DNA of 64,000 nt from Gemmatimonadales bacterium UBA2975 (GCA_002348265.1 DEAT01000080.1:1-64000), one strand, 5' to 3'; shown: positions 44,108-54,247, counted from the first letter of the stretch. Notes: generated by a model from the sequence alone, not told the origin. Made by a program: numbers and translations.

Positions 44108-46276
44108 ATGTCACGTTTCGACACCCTGGCTGCAGCGAAATACGACTCGACACCTGCGATTGAGAAGCGAAACCGCATAAACCTTGAAGAGGTGTTTGGT
44201 GAGAATCTTTTCGGTCTCTACGAGATGAAAGCTCGTATGCCTAGTGCGCAGTACGAGGCTTTCCTCTCTACGATCCAGAACCGGACGGAGTTGGACGAGT
44301 CAGTTGCAGACGCGGTTGCGTCCGCTATGAAGGAGTGGGCGCTAGAGAAGGGTGCCACCCATTATGCCCACTGGTTTCAGCCATTGACCGGCAGCACAGC
44401 TGAAAAACATGACTCTTTTTTAAAGCCGACTGGGGACGGCCGTGCTATTACTGACTTCCGAGGTAAGGAGCTTGTGCAGGGTGAGCCTGACGGGTCCTCG
44501 TTTCCTACCGGCGGCCTGCGAGCCACTTTCGAAGCTCGGGGATACACGGGATGGGACCCGACCTCACCAGCCTTCATTATGGAGGGGCCGGGTGGGGCGT
44601 ATCTATGTATACCTACTGTTTTTGCATCGTGGGCCGGCGATGCACTCGACAAGAAGACCCCCCTACTTCGTTCGATGGATGTGATCGACGTTCAGGCGCG
44701 TCGTGCTCTTGGACTATTTGGGTCTCCGTCGAAGCCCGTTACCGCGACATGTGGTGCTGAGCAGGAGTTCTTTTTAGTCGACGAGGAGTTCTACTACCGA
44801 CGGCCAGACCTTCAAACGGCGGGCCGAACGTTATTTGGCACAAAACCGCCAAAGGGGCAGGAGCTTGACGATCACTATTTCGGGTCGATCCCATCCCGGG
44901 TCCTGGAATGCATGAATGAGGTGGAGGTTGAGCTTTACAGGCTTGGGGTGCCGATAACCACACGTCACAATGAGGTGGCACCGGGTCAGTATGAGATGGC
45001 TCCTATCTACGAGGATGCCAACCAGGCAGCGGACCATCAGCAACTCGTAATGTCTACCCTTCGTCGGGTGGCTCGAAAGTACGGACTCGTTTGCTTGCTG
45101 CATGAAAAACCGTTCCAGGGTGTGAACGGAAGCGGTAAGCACCTGAATTGGTCGCTCAGCACGGAAGATCAGAACCTTCTGGAACCCGGTGAGACTCCGC
45201 ACGATAACATGCAGTTCCTGTTCTTCTGCTCGGCTACACTAAAGGCTGTAGCTAAGCACCAGGATCTGCTGCGAGCAGCCGTAGCCCATGCAGGGAATGA
45301 CCACCGTCTTGGCGCTAACGAAGCGCCTCCGGCCATTATCTCGGCTTTCTGCGGTGATCAGCTTCAGGATGTTTTTGAGCAGATAGAGAAGGCAGGTGAG
45401 GCCACCAGTAGTATGCCTTCTGGGCTTCTTGGCCTGGGAGTAAAATCGCTCCCGGATCTCCCGAAGCATGCGGGTGACCGGAATCGAACTTCTCCTTTTG
45501 CTTTCACGGGTAACAAGTGGGAGTTCCGTGCGCTCGGCTCGTCGCAGAGCGTTTCTTTTCCGGCTATGGTGCTAAATACCGTAGTCGCCGAGGCGATTGA
45601 TGATCTGTGTACGAAGCTCGAAGCTGAACTCGAGCAAGGTACATCGTTTGATGATGCGCTCCGCTCCTTGCTAGCCTCGGAGATCCACGAATTCAAACAC
45701 GTGGTCTTTAATGGTGACAACTACTCGGATGAGTGGGTTACTGAGGCAGAGGATCGTGGGTTACTTAACCTGCGCAGCACCATGGACGCTCTGCCTAGGA
45801 TGGTGGACGAGAAGAATCTCAAACTCTTCGAGAAGTACGGCGTGCTCTCTAATCGCGAACTGGAGAGCCGTTTCGAGATCTTTGTCGAACAGTACTTCAT
45901 AGCTATCAACATCGAAGGCGAGACGGCGCAGCACATGGCAGAGACAATGTTCTTGCCGGCTGCGGTTCGGTACTTGAATAACTTGCTCACCACGGCGGAG
46001 CGTGCTGACGACCTCGGCATGAAGGCTGGCGGTGTTCTTGCGACGGCGCAACGAGTTAATGACCTAGTCGACCAGCTTAACGAGAAGATTGGATTGTTAG
46101 CGTCAGTGAACCAAGAACTTGGTGGTGACGATGTGGTCTCAAAAGCGGAACACATGCGAACGAATATTATTCCCGCGATGAATGATGTCCGTGACATAGT
46201 AGATCGTCTGGAGCGCGTGGTGCCAGATGACCTTTGGCCGGTGCCTGCTTATCGGGATATGCTCTTTGTGAAGTAG
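44108..46276 (+). CDS. glnN: Glutamine synthetase type III
   Basis: 722 residues from the ATG at 44108, the length of GSIII rather than GSI (~470). It has the GSIII-specific N-terminal MKARMPSAQYEAFLS and MKEWALEKGATHYAHWFQP regions, GAEQEFFLVD, NGSGKHLNWSLS (ATP/glutamate site) and NRTSPFAFTGNKWEFRALGSS. The C-terminal helical extension VDQLNEKIGLL is typical. It assimilates ammonium into glutamine with ATP. An AT-rich stretch (43970-44030) lies upstream. A hairpin follows the stop. No glnB or ntrBC is adjacent. Confidence 0.95.
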   Translation: MSRFDTLAAAKYDSTPAIEKRNRINLEEVFGENLFGLYEMKARMPSAQYEAFLSTIQNRTELDESVADAVASAMKEWALEKGATHYAHWFQPLTGSTAEKHDSFLKPTGDGRAITDFRGKELVQGEPDGSSFPTGGLRATFEARGYTGWDPTSPAFIMEGPGGAYLCIPTVFASWAGDALDKKTPLLRSMDVIDVQARRALGLFGSPSKPVTATCGAEQEFFLVDEEFYYRRPDLQTAGRTLFGTKPPKGQELDDHYFGSIPSRVLECMNEVEVELYRLGVPITTRHNEVAPGQYEMAPIYEDANQAADHQQLVMSTLRRVARKYGLVCLLHEKPFQGVNGSGKHLNWSLSTEDQNLLEPGETPHDNMQFLFFCSATLKAVAKHQDLLRAAVAHAGNDHRLGANEAPPAIISAFCGDQLQDVFEQIEKAGEATSSMPSGLLGLGVKSLPDLPKHAGDRNRTSPFAFTGNKWEFRALGSSQSVSFPAMVLNTVVAEAIDDLCTKLEAELEQGTSFDDALRSLLASEIHEFKHVVFNGDNYSDEWVTEAEDRGLLNLRSTMDALPRMVDEKNLKLFEKYGVLSNRELESRFEIFVEQYFIAINIEGETAQHMAETMFLPAAVRYLNNLLTTAERADDLGMKAGGVLATAQRVNDLVDQLNEKIGLLASVNQELGGDDVVSKAEHMRTNIIPAMNDVRDIVDRLERVVPDDLWPVPAYRDMLFVK

Positions 46277-46321
46277 GAGCAGGATAGGCGGCCGAGCGGG
46301 GTGTTATGACCTAAAGGGAGA

Positions 46322-46349
46322 GGGAGTGGTGAGCGGATTCGCCACTCCC
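46322..46349 (+). terminator. Stem-loop after glnN
   Basis: GGGAGTGGTGA (46322-46332) pairs with TCGCCACTCCC (46339-46349), an 11-bp stem with one G-U pair and a 6-nt loop. It sits 46 bp after the glnN stop. The U tract after it is weak, so it may be a weak or Rho-assisted terminator. Confidence 0.5.
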
Positions 46350-46403
46350 CACTCCCTCCTGCGTTTGTTCTTACCCAGGCGGATTTTCGATTAGGTAAGG
46401 TGG

Positions 46404-46775
46404 TCATGATGCCGGTGCCATTTGAACTCTCAATGAAACCGGAATGACGTGGCACCCGTCCGACAAAATCTCTACTCCGCTCATCGTCCACCTATCGTAG
46501 CCGAGACGTTCGGCTGTCACGCTGTACTCGCCCGGGCGTTCACCAGCACCGAACATCATCAATCCATCCCAAGATTCGATTACGACTTCCTGGTAGCTAC
46601 CCTCCTGAAGTGTCAGGATCGTTCCTTGTGCGATAGCACTGTCGCTCCGAGCGTCCGTAATTTGGGCATGTAACCCATAGACATACTCTTTTGTGCACGC
46701 GGCAGGCTCTGTTGAACTACCTGCCGAGCAACCCACTGAAATGAGCAGTGTGATTAAGGAGAACCTTCTCATCAT
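46404..46775 (-). CDS. Small lipoprotein with carboxypeptidase-regulatory-like fold
   Basis: 123 residues. The N-terminal signal ends at ISVGCSAGSS, a lipobox with the lipid Cys near residue 16. The mature part is a beta-rich domain of the CarboxypepD_reg kind: VYGLHAQITDARSDSAIAQG opens with the usual V..G.V.D strand pattern, and RPGEYSVTAERLGYDRWTMS is the matching middle strand pair. Such domains are surface or periplasmic binding modules. It is a single gene on the minus strand, 70 bp after the start of the serine-hydrolase stop region. Confidence 0.75.
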   Translation of the reverse strand: MMRRFSLITLLISVGCSAGSSTEPAACTKEYVYGLHAQITDARSDSAIAQGTILTLQEGSYQEVVIESWDGLMMFGAGERPGEYSVTAERLGYDRWTMSGVEILSDGCHVIPVSLRVQMAPAS

Positions 46776-46845
46776 AGAATAGAGAATGAGACCCCTCTCC
46801 TTATTGTTTCTAGCTCCACCGTCAGAGTGGCGTTCACGCTAGCGG

Positions 46846-48093
46846 TCAGCGTGCGGTTGCTAGGTCTCCCATTGCGTCAAAGACTAGGCCAAGCAAGTCA
46901 TTCATTTGGTTGCCTCGGATCCAGCGGGCAACTACCACAAGCTCATTAGCAGGGTCGACGTAAACGAGGTTTGACCCTGCGCCTGAGTGAGTCCATGTAT
47001 AATCAGGCGCATTAGAGTAGCGGCTGCCGTCTGGGTTTAGCATGTAGTTCATGAATCCGTATGACTTGTTTACATCACCTGGCGTTGTGGACAGGTCGAT
47101 CCACTCCTCGGAGATGATCCTTTTCCCGTCCCACATGCCCTTGTGCATAGTGAGCAATCCGAAGCGAGCGAGGTCGTAGGCATTGATTAGCATTCCGCCA
47201 CCCCAATGGCTCCCTCCGCTTGGCGCCTGAACCATGACACCGTCCATGATGATCCAAGAGTTCTGATATCCATGCCAGCGCCAGGTGGGTGACGCACCGA
47301 TCGGGTCCATAACGTATTCGCGCAGGACCTCCGGAAGGGGACGACGCCATACGCTAGTAGCGGCTAATGCGAGGAGGTTCACTCGAGTGTCGTTGTATTC
47401 ATACACTGTGCCGGGTTCGACACGCTCCCTCGTTAGCCATGTTGATCGATCTTGGTCGGGCCTGTCTGCCCACTCGGGCTTTCCCCATAAAGTGCCCTCC
47501 CAATCACTGGTCTGCCGAAGTAGGTGGTCCCAGGTGATTTTCTGGTTGTTGTCAGATTCAAAAAGTAGCTTTGGGCGCCTCCCCTCCTGATCGTTCGGTT
47601 CACCATCCCCTGGCTCGAGGACAATTGGCGGCATGTAAGAACGCAACCGGTCGTCCACGCTTCGTATTAATCCTCGGTCCCAAGCCAAGCCAACAGTCGT
47701 GGACAGAAAGCTTTTGGCTACACTGAATGTGTTGTCGACTTTTTCGGGGTCACCCCACTCAGCGACGATATATCCCTTGTGAACGATGACACCACTTTGA
47801 GGGGCACGAACCGTGAATGGCCCGATGGCCTCGCCTCTCGGCTCTCGGCCAAATGACATGTCGTGATTGAGTGCCAAATCTCGGGGTGAGGTTGACTCTG
47901 CGGCTATAGCGAACTGGACCGCTTCGGCGAGCTTTACAGGATCAAAACCTGCTGAGGCCGGATCTAGCCGCTCCCAGTCGAGGTGAGCGCCAGGCCAGTA
48001 GTCCTGACCAGATGACAGTGAGGGAGTAACCGTAGCTGCCAATGTGAAGAGGATTGCTACGGTGAATTTGGAGGTTAGGGTGCATCGAATCAT
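46846..48093 (-). CDS. Serine hydrolase of the beta-lactamase (class C/PBP4*) family, exported
   Basis: 415 residues from the ATG at 48093, which is followed by a signal peptide ending in LSSGQ. Earlier in-frame codons would add 43 residues with no signal. The SxxK nucleophile is in SVAKSFLSTTVG, and the YxN motif in YEYNDTRVNLL. The third motif is likely WTHSGAGSN. Members include esterases, D-aminopeptidases and carboxypeptidases; true beta-lactamase action is not implied. It is divergent from the AddB-like gene with a 135-bp gap. Confidence 0.88.
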   Translation of the reverse strand: MIRCTLTSKFTVAILFTLAATVTPSLSSGQDYWPGAHLDWERLDPASAGFDPVKLAEAVQFAIAAESTSPRDLALNHDMSFGREPRGEAIGPFTVRAPQSGVIVHKGYIVAEWGDPEKVDNTFSVAKSFLSTTVGLAWDRGLIRSVDDRLRSYMPPIVLEPGDGEPNDQEGRRPKLLFESDNNQKITWDHLLRQTSDWEGTLWGKPEWADRPDQDRSTWLTRERVEPGTVYEYNDTRVNLLALAATSVWRRPLPEVLREYVMDPIGASPTWRWHGYQNSWIIMDGVMVQAPSGGSHWGGGMLINAYDLARFGLLTMHKGMWDGKRIISEEWIDLSTTPGDVNKSYGFMNYMLNPDGSRYSNAPDYTWTHSGAGSNLVYVDPANELVVVARWIRGNQMNDLLGLVFDAMGDLATAR

Positions 48094-48228
48094 GGTAAGC
48101 TCACGTCGTATCGTGATGGACAGTGGAAAGGCTACGGGAGATACGACTTTGGCGCTACGGGCTCTCCCCCACGCCGTGCTATAAACGTATCTTGGCTCTA
48201 ATGCTAGCCGCAGGGTTTTCACCGTAAA

Positions 48229-51200
48229 ATGATTGACCCCACTACCACACCTCGACTCGTCGATTCTCTCGCTTCAGTATCTCGACGGCATCGACTTGCC
48301 CGGAAGCTTATAGTCGCGCCTACGCATGCGGCCGGACGCGAACTCCTAAGGCGACTAGCAATACTTAGAGAAGGCTGGGTTGGGTTTGAGGTGCTCACAC
48401 CCAAGAAGCTTGCCCAGAAGTTGGCGCAGAGAAGCTTAGACCAAGAGAACCTCGATATTGTCGATAAGTTCGAGCAATTAGCGCTCCTAGATCGTGCTTT
48501 AGATTCTGCCCTAACTGCTGAGGAAGGAGTTTTTGGTGAACTGTCGGAAGGGGTTGGGTTCCGAGAGCGAGTACATGGAGCGATCCTAGCTTTAAGGTTG
48601 GCGGAAGTCTGTCCACGAAAGCTTGACGATGCGCGTTTTGTTCAGTGGGAAAAAAAGCTCTTCTTAGTTCGTGTGCTCCAACGGTATGAGCGTTTGTTGA
48701 CCGAGAGGTGTCAGGCAGATACGGCCACGGTGCTTCGACTTGCGATGGAGGAGCTAGAAACGGAAGGAGGCCGTATGCCAGCGGCGCTGGAAGCCGATCA
48801 GCTTCTCCTTCTGCCGGGACTATCGATGCGGGGACTTTATGGAGACTTGATCTCGGCTCTGTCTGCACGCGGAGGTCGTGTGCTAGAGACTGATCCTGTG
48901 ATTGGGCTGGATGTTCCCAGGTCTCTCCTTTGGGGTCGATCCGGAGAGGCATCCTCAGGATCTCACCTATACGAGCCCGGTGAAGCAGTTGGAGGAGGTG
49001 AGTTTGTCTTCTTCAGTGCAGCATCAGTTGACATTGAGTTACGTGAGGTCTTGAGGCGAGTGGTAGAGCGGGGCCTCTCGTGGGACCAGGTTGAGATCAT
49101 AGCGGTAGACGGGACTACTTATGGTTCGGCGCTTCATGCTATAGCGAGTCAGCTTGGGATTCCGGTCACATATGCAGGAGGACTGCCGATTAGCCGAACC
49201 CGAACGGGTCGTGTAGTGAAAGCATATCTGGACTGGATAGAAGAGGGTTTTCATGCTTCGTTGATCCGCCGTCTTCTTGAAGCTGGCGACCTCCGGCCAC
49301 CCAAAGGAAGAGGAAATCATGCGCCGGTTGCATTGGCTCGGAGGTTCCGGAGTTTACGAGTCGGTTGGGGTCGTAAACGCTACCGCACTCAGATTAAGGA
49401 GGCTCTAGAGGGTGTAGACCGCATGGAGAGAGGCCAGACCGAGCCAGTAGACAGTTTCGAACGTCGCCGGAACCGAGCGCGAGAGGAAATCGAAGCGCTC
49501 CGGGCGATCCTGTTCTCGCCTCTCAAGGAGACGCCGACGATCCCTGATCGTATGGGTGGAGATGCCGATCGCGTCTCACCGGCAGAGATCGCGCGTGGTC
49601 TGAGGTCTTTTCTCCGCAGAGTACCACGTGGACGTGGAGCAGATCGCCGCGCACGAGAGGATGTATCCCGGGTTCTTGAGCGGATTGAGGCAACGCTAAA
49701 TCGCAGAACGGATTTTCGTTCTGCGGTCTCGATTCTTCGACGTCACTTGGACCTCCGAGTACGTCCGGAGGTCTTTGGTGATGATCCTGACGGGGCAGGT
49801 GCGCCGTGGACATCGACAGGCGGAGCTCTCCACTTGAGCGATTTGGAGCATGGAGGTTACTCGGGTCGTGAGGCGGTTTTCGTGGTAGGGCTGGATGCGG
49901 AAAGGATACCAGGAGGAGTGAGGCAGGACGCCGTGCTCCTAGACAGCGATCGCAGAGTGCTAGGAACCGGCCTGCTCACTTCAACTGAGGTTTTTCGTGA
50001 GAGGCTCTTTAGTTTCGCTGCGATGTTCGCACGTCTTAGGGGTGTCGTCACGATGAGCTTCCGAGCGTGGGATGTTTCCGGGGCTCAGACAATTGCCCCC
50101 TCTTCTATCTTGCTTCACGCGCTCCGGTTAGGTCGCGCTGATCCATCATTGACGTTTGACGATCTTCAGGAGGTTATCAGTCCCGTCATCAGCGCGATCC
50201 CGGGAGCAGGGCGTCCAGCGCTTGATGGAGATGACGTGTGGATGCGGGCCTTAGGAACTGACTCAAGCATCAAGAGCGGTGTCGAGTCGGTGCGTGGATC
50301 ATTTCCGGGGCTTGATCGTGGCCTAGCTGCTGCTGAGGAGAGAATGTTTGGTGAGCCAGGTCAGGTTCACGGGATAATCCAACCACGACCGGAGGAATTA
50401 GATCCTCGTGTGAAGGACGGAGTTGTCCTTTCAGCAAGTCGTCTAGAGGCACTCGCCAGTTGTCCGCTTCGGTACCTGCACAGCGTGGTTCTGGGAATCC
50501 GTTCGCCGGATGATCCGGAACTGGACCCAGACCGTTGGCTGGACCCACGTCAGCGTGGTAGCCTGCTTCACAGCGTGTTCGAAGCGTCTCTGCGAACGTC
50601 TCGGGTAGATGGGATCAAGCCAGACGAAGCTGACTTTGAGGGGCGAGCACTGGACATTCTAGAAGAACGGGTCGGTGTATTCCGATCCCAAGTTCCGGCT
50701 CCGGGAGAGGGTGCACTGAACAGAGAGGTCGCCGGTCTTCGGGAAGATGTGCGATCGTTTGTCCGAATGATTCGTAGTGACAGCGCTGACAGTATCGCCT
50801 TTGAGCTGAAGTTTGGGATTGACGGCGATGAGCCAGTGGTAATCGCGTTAGAGGGAGGACGTTTGCGTCTCAGAGGTGCCATCGATCGAGTGGACCAGGA
50901 TCTTCACGGTCTACATGTGATCGATTACAAGACCGGTAAAGCGGATGATTATGGTGCGGATGTGTTCGGAGGAGGCCGCCATCTACAACACGCTATATAT
51001 GCCAAGGTCGCTGAGGAGCGGCTGGGTGTAGAGGTGGTAGACGGTCAGTATCACTTTCCCACAAGGAAAGGTCAGAATCAAAGGGTCGTCTATGATCGGG
51101 ATGAGATGAGCCGGCTTGAGGATCTCCTTGAGCTCCTCTTGGATGGCGTAGTGAGAGGGCACTTTGTGCCTACTAACGATCCCGAAGACTGCAAGTACTG

Positions 51201-51345
51201 CGACTTCTCAGATATATGTCGTGCACGTCGTGGGAAATATGGGAAGGCTTATTCGCCGCTTGCGGCATGGGCGAAAGATCATACGGGTGATGTTGTATCG
51301 CCTGAGTTCGAGCAGTTCCAAAAGGTCCGTTCTTTCGAAAAGTGA
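48229..51345 (+). CDS. AddB-like PD-(D/E)XK nuclease/inactive helicase protein
   Basis: 1038 residues. The C-terminus has the nuclease domain of AddB/RecB type: LHVIDYKTGKADDYGADV (the DxK core) and an iron-sulfur cluster built from CPLRYL plus CKYCDFSDIC (four Cys). The N-terminal helicase-like domain lacks a canonical Walker A; the matching place reads APTHAAGREL. In AddAB, AddB recognises Chi and cuts one strand, with AddA as the motor. No addA follows here, so the partner is elsewhere. Otherwise the protein is a stand-alone exonuclease. Confidence 0.82.
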   Translation: MIDPTTTPRLVDSLASVSRRHRLARKLIVAPTHAAGRELLRRLAILREGWVGFEVLTPKKLAQKLAQRSLDQENLDIVDKFEQLALLDRALDSALTAEEGVFGELSEGVGFRERVHGAILALRLAEVCPRKLDDARFVQWEKKLFLVRVLQRYERLLTERCQADTATVLRLAMEELETEGGRMPAALEADQLLLLPGLSMRGLYGDLISALSARGGRVLETDPVIGLDVPRSLLWGRSGEASSGSHLYEPGEAVGGGEFVFFSAASVDIELREVLRRVVERGLSWDQVEIIAVDGTTYGSALHAIASQLGIPVTYAGGLPISRTRTGRVVKAYLDWIEEGFHASLIRRLLEAGDLRPPKGRGNHAPVALARRFRSLRVGWGRKRYRTQIKEALEGVDRMERGQTEPVDSFERRRNRAREEIEALRAILFSPLKETPTIPDRMGGDADRVSPAEIARGLRSFLRRVPRGRGADRRAREDVSRVLERIEATLNRRTDFRSAVSILRRHLDLRVRPEVFGDDPDGAGAPWTSTGGALHLSDLEHGGYSGREAVFVVGLDAERIPGGVRQDAVLLDSDRRVLGTGLLTSTEVFRERLFSFAAMFARLRGVVTMSFRAWDVSGAQTIAPSSILLHALRLGRADPSLTFDDLQEVISPVISAIPGAGRPALDGDDVWMRALGTDSSIKSGVESVRGSFPGLDRGLAAAEERMFGEPGQVHGIIQPRPEELDPRVKDGVVLSASRLEALASCPLRYLHSVVLGIRSPDDPELDPDRWLDPRQRGSLLHSVFEASLRTSRVDGIKPDEADFEGRALDILEERVGVFRSQVPAPGEGALNREVAGLREDVRSFVRMIRSDSADSIAFELKFGIDGDEPVVIALEGGRLRLRGAIDRVDQDLHGLHVIDYKTGKADDYGADVFGGGRHLQHAIYAKVAEERLGVEVVDGQYHFPTRKGQNQRVVYDRDEMSRLEDLLELLLDGVVRGHFVPTNDPEDCKYCDFSDICRARRGKYGKAYSPLAAWAKDHTGDVVSPEFEQFQKVRSFEK

Positions 51346-51423
51346 CGGGCAAATCATCGGTGGTCACAGATTGCTTGATCGCTAGGGTCGGTCAGCTTGT
51401 GAGCGCTTAGCTGGACGTTTTAG

Positions 51424-52401
51424 TTAGCGTGGTGTTTCGCCAGACAAAATTTTCTTAAGTACGCTTCTATCGATATTGCCTCCGGATACCACGGCGACTG
51501 TCCGTTGATTGCTCGGAAGGTGATGGAGCGCTGCCGCAACGGAGCTAGCGCCTGCCCCTTCTGCGATAACGTGAGCCTTGGATACAAGGGTACGAATGGC
51601 ATCGCAGACCTCAGAAAGTGAGACGATCAGTGAACTTTCGATAAGAACGCGAGCCAGTGGCCACATGTCCTCCAGCACGCTGGTTCCTCCGATTCCGTCG
51701 ACGAAGGTAGGAGTGCGCCTGATCGCGGTTGCGGCACCTAAAGAAAAGGAAGCCGAGAGAGGAGCCGCTGTTTCGACTTCAGAAGCGTACACTGGGATGT
51801 TGGGTGTACGTTCTCGGATGGCCGCTGCGATCCCGCAACTCAAGCCTCCTCCCCCGAACGGAACTACGATGGCATCGACCTCGGGAAGTTGTTCCATAAT
51901 CTCTAGGCCAACTGTGCCATTCCCTGCGATCACGTCAGGATTGCTCACTGGATGTATGAAAAAACCTGTCTCCGACGGGTGCCCGTGCTCTACTAGAACC
52001 TGCCACCATTCGTTGAACGGAACTGAAACCACTTCTCCTTGAAGGCGTTTTATAGCATCCGTCTTTGCTCTGGGGGCTGTGTCTGGAACGATGACACGAC
52101 AAGGCAGCCCCAGTCGTTTTGCCGCGAGGGCTACGCCTTGAGCCATGTTGCCTGCGCTGGCTGTATAGACCCCATGTTCTAGTTGTGCGGGATCTGCTAG
52201 ACCGATCGCATTGGCTGCTCCCCGGATCTTGAACGATCCGATCGATTGTAAACATTCCAGCTTAAGCCAGATCCCGCCTTGATCCCGTCCGTATCCGTCC
52301 AATGGAATCAGTGGTGAGCAGGTCACGTCTTCGGTTATGCGTTCGCGCGCTTCGCAGATTTCTTGGGTTGATGGAATTGTGATGGGGTCAGATGTGCTCA
52401 T
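51424..52401 (-). CDS. PLP-dependent threonine/serine dehydratase family protein
   Basis: 325 residues, matching catabolic (TdcB-like) threonine dehydratases without a regulatory ACT domain. PLP Lys is in GSFKIRGAANAI, the phosphate-binding loop in PFGGGGLSCGIA, and the TASAGNMAQGVALAA segment is typical. It turns threonine or serine into 2-oxobutyrate or pyruvate; serine or 3-hydroxyaspartate racemase/dehydratase activity is also possible. Its start overlaps the stop of the thioesterase gene (ATGA), so the two are coupled. Confidence 0.88.
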   Translation of the reverse strand: MSTSDPITIPSTQEICEARERITEDVTCSPLIPLDGYGRDQGGIWLKLECLQSIGSFKIRGAANAIGLADPAQLEHGVYTASAGNMAQGVALAAKRLGLPCRVIVPDTAPRAKTDAIKRLQGEVVSVPFNEWWQVLVEHGHPSETGFFIHPVSNPDVIAGNGTVGLEIMEQLPEVDAIVVPFGGGGLSCGIAAAIRERTPNIPVYASEVETAAPLSASFSLGAATAIRRTPTFVDGIGGTSVLEDMWPLARVLIESSLIVSLSEVCDAIRTLVSKAHVIAEGAGASSVAAALHHLPSNQRTVAVVSGGNIDRSVLKKILSGETPR

Positions 52402-52862
52402 TGGCCCAGATTGCCCTGTTGAGCTAGTTCTGCACGAGCCTCCTCCACGGTCATGCAGTAGGGCCGGAGGATCTCGATGAGTTCTTTCGGCAGCGGCCGG
52501 GTCTCAAGAGTGTCCCTTGTCGTGCAAACGAGCACTTCGTGTCCCGATACGGCAAGTCTCCCTGCAGCTAGGTGGAGTACGTCGAAGTTGATTTGCAGTG
52601 AGCTAGTTCCAAACCTAGTAAAGTAGGCAGCGACACGTAGTTCGTCGTCTAGCCGTGATGGGTAATGGAAGTCCGACTCGAGGTGCACCCTAGGGAGCCA
52701 CATATCCCATCGGTCGAAGACTTCGGAGTACGGGACGCCTGCACTGCGGAAGAGTTCCATCTCGGCGAGTTCGAAGAAGCGTACATACGCGCCATAGAAG
52801 ATGATTCCAGCTTTGTCGACCGCTGACCAGCGGACACGTTCGTTAATTGTGAAGAGGGACAT
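52398..52862 (-). CDS. Acyl-CoA thioesterase (4-hydroxybenzoyl-CoA thioesterase-like hot-dog fold)
   Basis: 154 residues from the ATG at 52862. The upstream part of the open frame reaches within 2 bp of the divergent gene's start and is unlikely to be coding. VRWSAVDKAGIIFYGAYVRFFELAE is the hot-dog start, with Asp at the catalytic position of 4-hydroxybenzoyl-CoA thioesterases. It should hydrolyse an acyl-CoA. Coupled translation with the threonine-dehydratase-like gene suggests a shared pathway that is not yet clear. Confidence 0.82.
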   Translation of the reverse strand: MSLFTINERVRWSAVDKAGIIFYGAYVRFFELAEMELFRSAGVPYSEVFDRWDMWLPRVHLESDFHYPSRLDDELRVAAYFTRFGTSSLQINFDVLHLAAGRLAVSGHEVLVCTTRDTLETRPLPKELIEILRPYCMTVEEARAELAQQGNLGQ

Positions 52863-52933
52863 TTCCTGGGGGTTTTTGAGAGCGAATACAATCAAGCTGG
52901 TCTGGAGCGTCAGTGTAGGGTAGCCTCTCATTC

Positions 52934-54247
52934 ATGACACTCCACCTTACTCAGATCGAGCGTGAACTCCTAGCCGGCTCCTCCGGGGAAGCTACAGCGA
53001 TGTGTATGCGTGTAGTTATTGCGGCAGCCGAGCTTCTTGGCGCGGAGTCGCTGGTGGAGATTTCGTCTTCCCATATAGACGGATGTCTCTACCACGGGGA
53101 TGGTGGGGTGGAGTTCGCAGAGGCGCTCGTGAAAGGTGGGGGTCAAGTAGCGGTGCCGACGACCCTTAACGTGGGGGCACTCGATCTTTTGCATCCCGAT
53201 GTCGTCCAAGCGGATGCTCACAACACCGATATGGCGCGAAGACAGATGGAAGCGTACGTAGCGCTGGGTGCTCAGCCGACGTTTACCTGCGCACCGTATC
53301 AGGTTGGCCACGAACCTAAGGTTGGTGAGCAGGTAGCTTGGGGTGAGTCAAATGCGATCGCGTTCGTTAACTCAGTTCTTGGCGCTCGCACTGAGCGTTA
53401 CGGTGATTTCTTGGACGCCTGCTGTGCTCTGACTGCACGAGCGCCGTTCTATGGGCTGCACGTAGAAGAGAATAGGAAAGCAACTGTAGTGGTGGATGCC
53501 ACCGGCGTCCCAGAGACCTTGAAATCACGGGACGTTTTTTACCCGGTTTTGGGTACGTGGCTCGGCTTGGAGTTGGGTAGTGAAATTTCTGTGATCAGGG
53601 GCCTGCCAAGCACGACGACGAGAGACCAACTGAAAGCTCTCGGTGCCGCAGGTGCTTCGTCGGGTGCTGTTGCATTGTTTCACGTCGAAGGAGTGACTCC
53701 AGAGGCACCTACGGTGGAGTCTATTCTTAAGTCAGCTTCAGATCGGTCCGTCGCGAATCTGACAGACGAGAGTAGTTTTGCTGGCGCTGACCTAGTTCGA
53801 ACGATTGAACTTGAAGCTTCTGGTATCCAGGCGGCTCTGGAGCGCTTGAGCACTGCAGGCGATATAGAACGCATCGATGCGGTTGCTTTAGGAAGTCCAC
53901 ACTTCAGCGACTTAGAATTCCGAGCACTCCATCGATGCCTGCGGGGTCGTCGTCTTGGGGTGCCCTTCTACGTGTGCACGGCAAGGGATACGCTGTCTGA
54001 AATGGATGCAGCTGGGATCTCGAAAGACCTTAGAGCGTCCGGCGTTGAGATTGTAGCGGATACTTGTGTGGTGGTTACCCCGATTCTAGAAGCGAAGGGT
54101 GGGGTACTCATGACTAACTCAGGTAAGTTTGCTCATTACGGTCCGTCTAATACCGGGTATGACGTTCTTTACGGTTCACTAGAAGACTGTGTGGAGTCGT
54201 CTATTACTGGTTCCGTTGTGCGAAATCACGAGGTCTGGACATGGTAA
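52934..54247 (+). CDS. Aconitase X, catalytic (large) subunit
   Basis: 437 residues. The aconitase X catalytic domain is seen in the N-terminal LTQIERELLAG, SSHIDGCLYHGDGGVEFAE, VPTTLNVGALDLLHP and GESNAIAFVNSVLGARTERY segments. Cys residues in FTCAPYQVG and LDACCAL are candidates for the iron-sulfur or metal site. Bacterial AcnX enzymes studied so far are cis-3-hydroxy-L-proline dehydratases; an archaeal member makes trans-anhydromevalonate 5-phosphate. The swivel subunit overlaps the 3' end by 7 bp. Confidence 0.9.
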   Translation: MTLHLTQIERELLAGSSGEATAMCMRVVIAAAELLGAESLVEISSSHIDGCLYHGDGGVEFAEALVKGGGQVAVPTTLNVGALDLLHPDVVQADAHNTDMARRQMEAYVALGAQPTFTCAPYQVGHEPKVGEQVAWGESNAIAFVNSVLGARTERYGDFLDACCALTARAPFYGLHVEENRKATVVVDATGVPETLKSRDVFYPVLGTWLGLELGSEISVIRGLPSTTTRDQLKALGAAGASSGAVALFHVEGVTPEAPTVESILKSASDRSVANLTDESSFAGADLVRTIELEASGIQAALERLSTAGDIERIDAVALGSPHFSDLEFRALHRCLRGRRLGVPFYVCTARDTLSEMDAAGISKDLRASGVEIVADTCVVVTPILEAKGGVLMTNSGKFAHYGPSNTGYDVLYGSLEDCVESSITGSVVRNHEVWTW

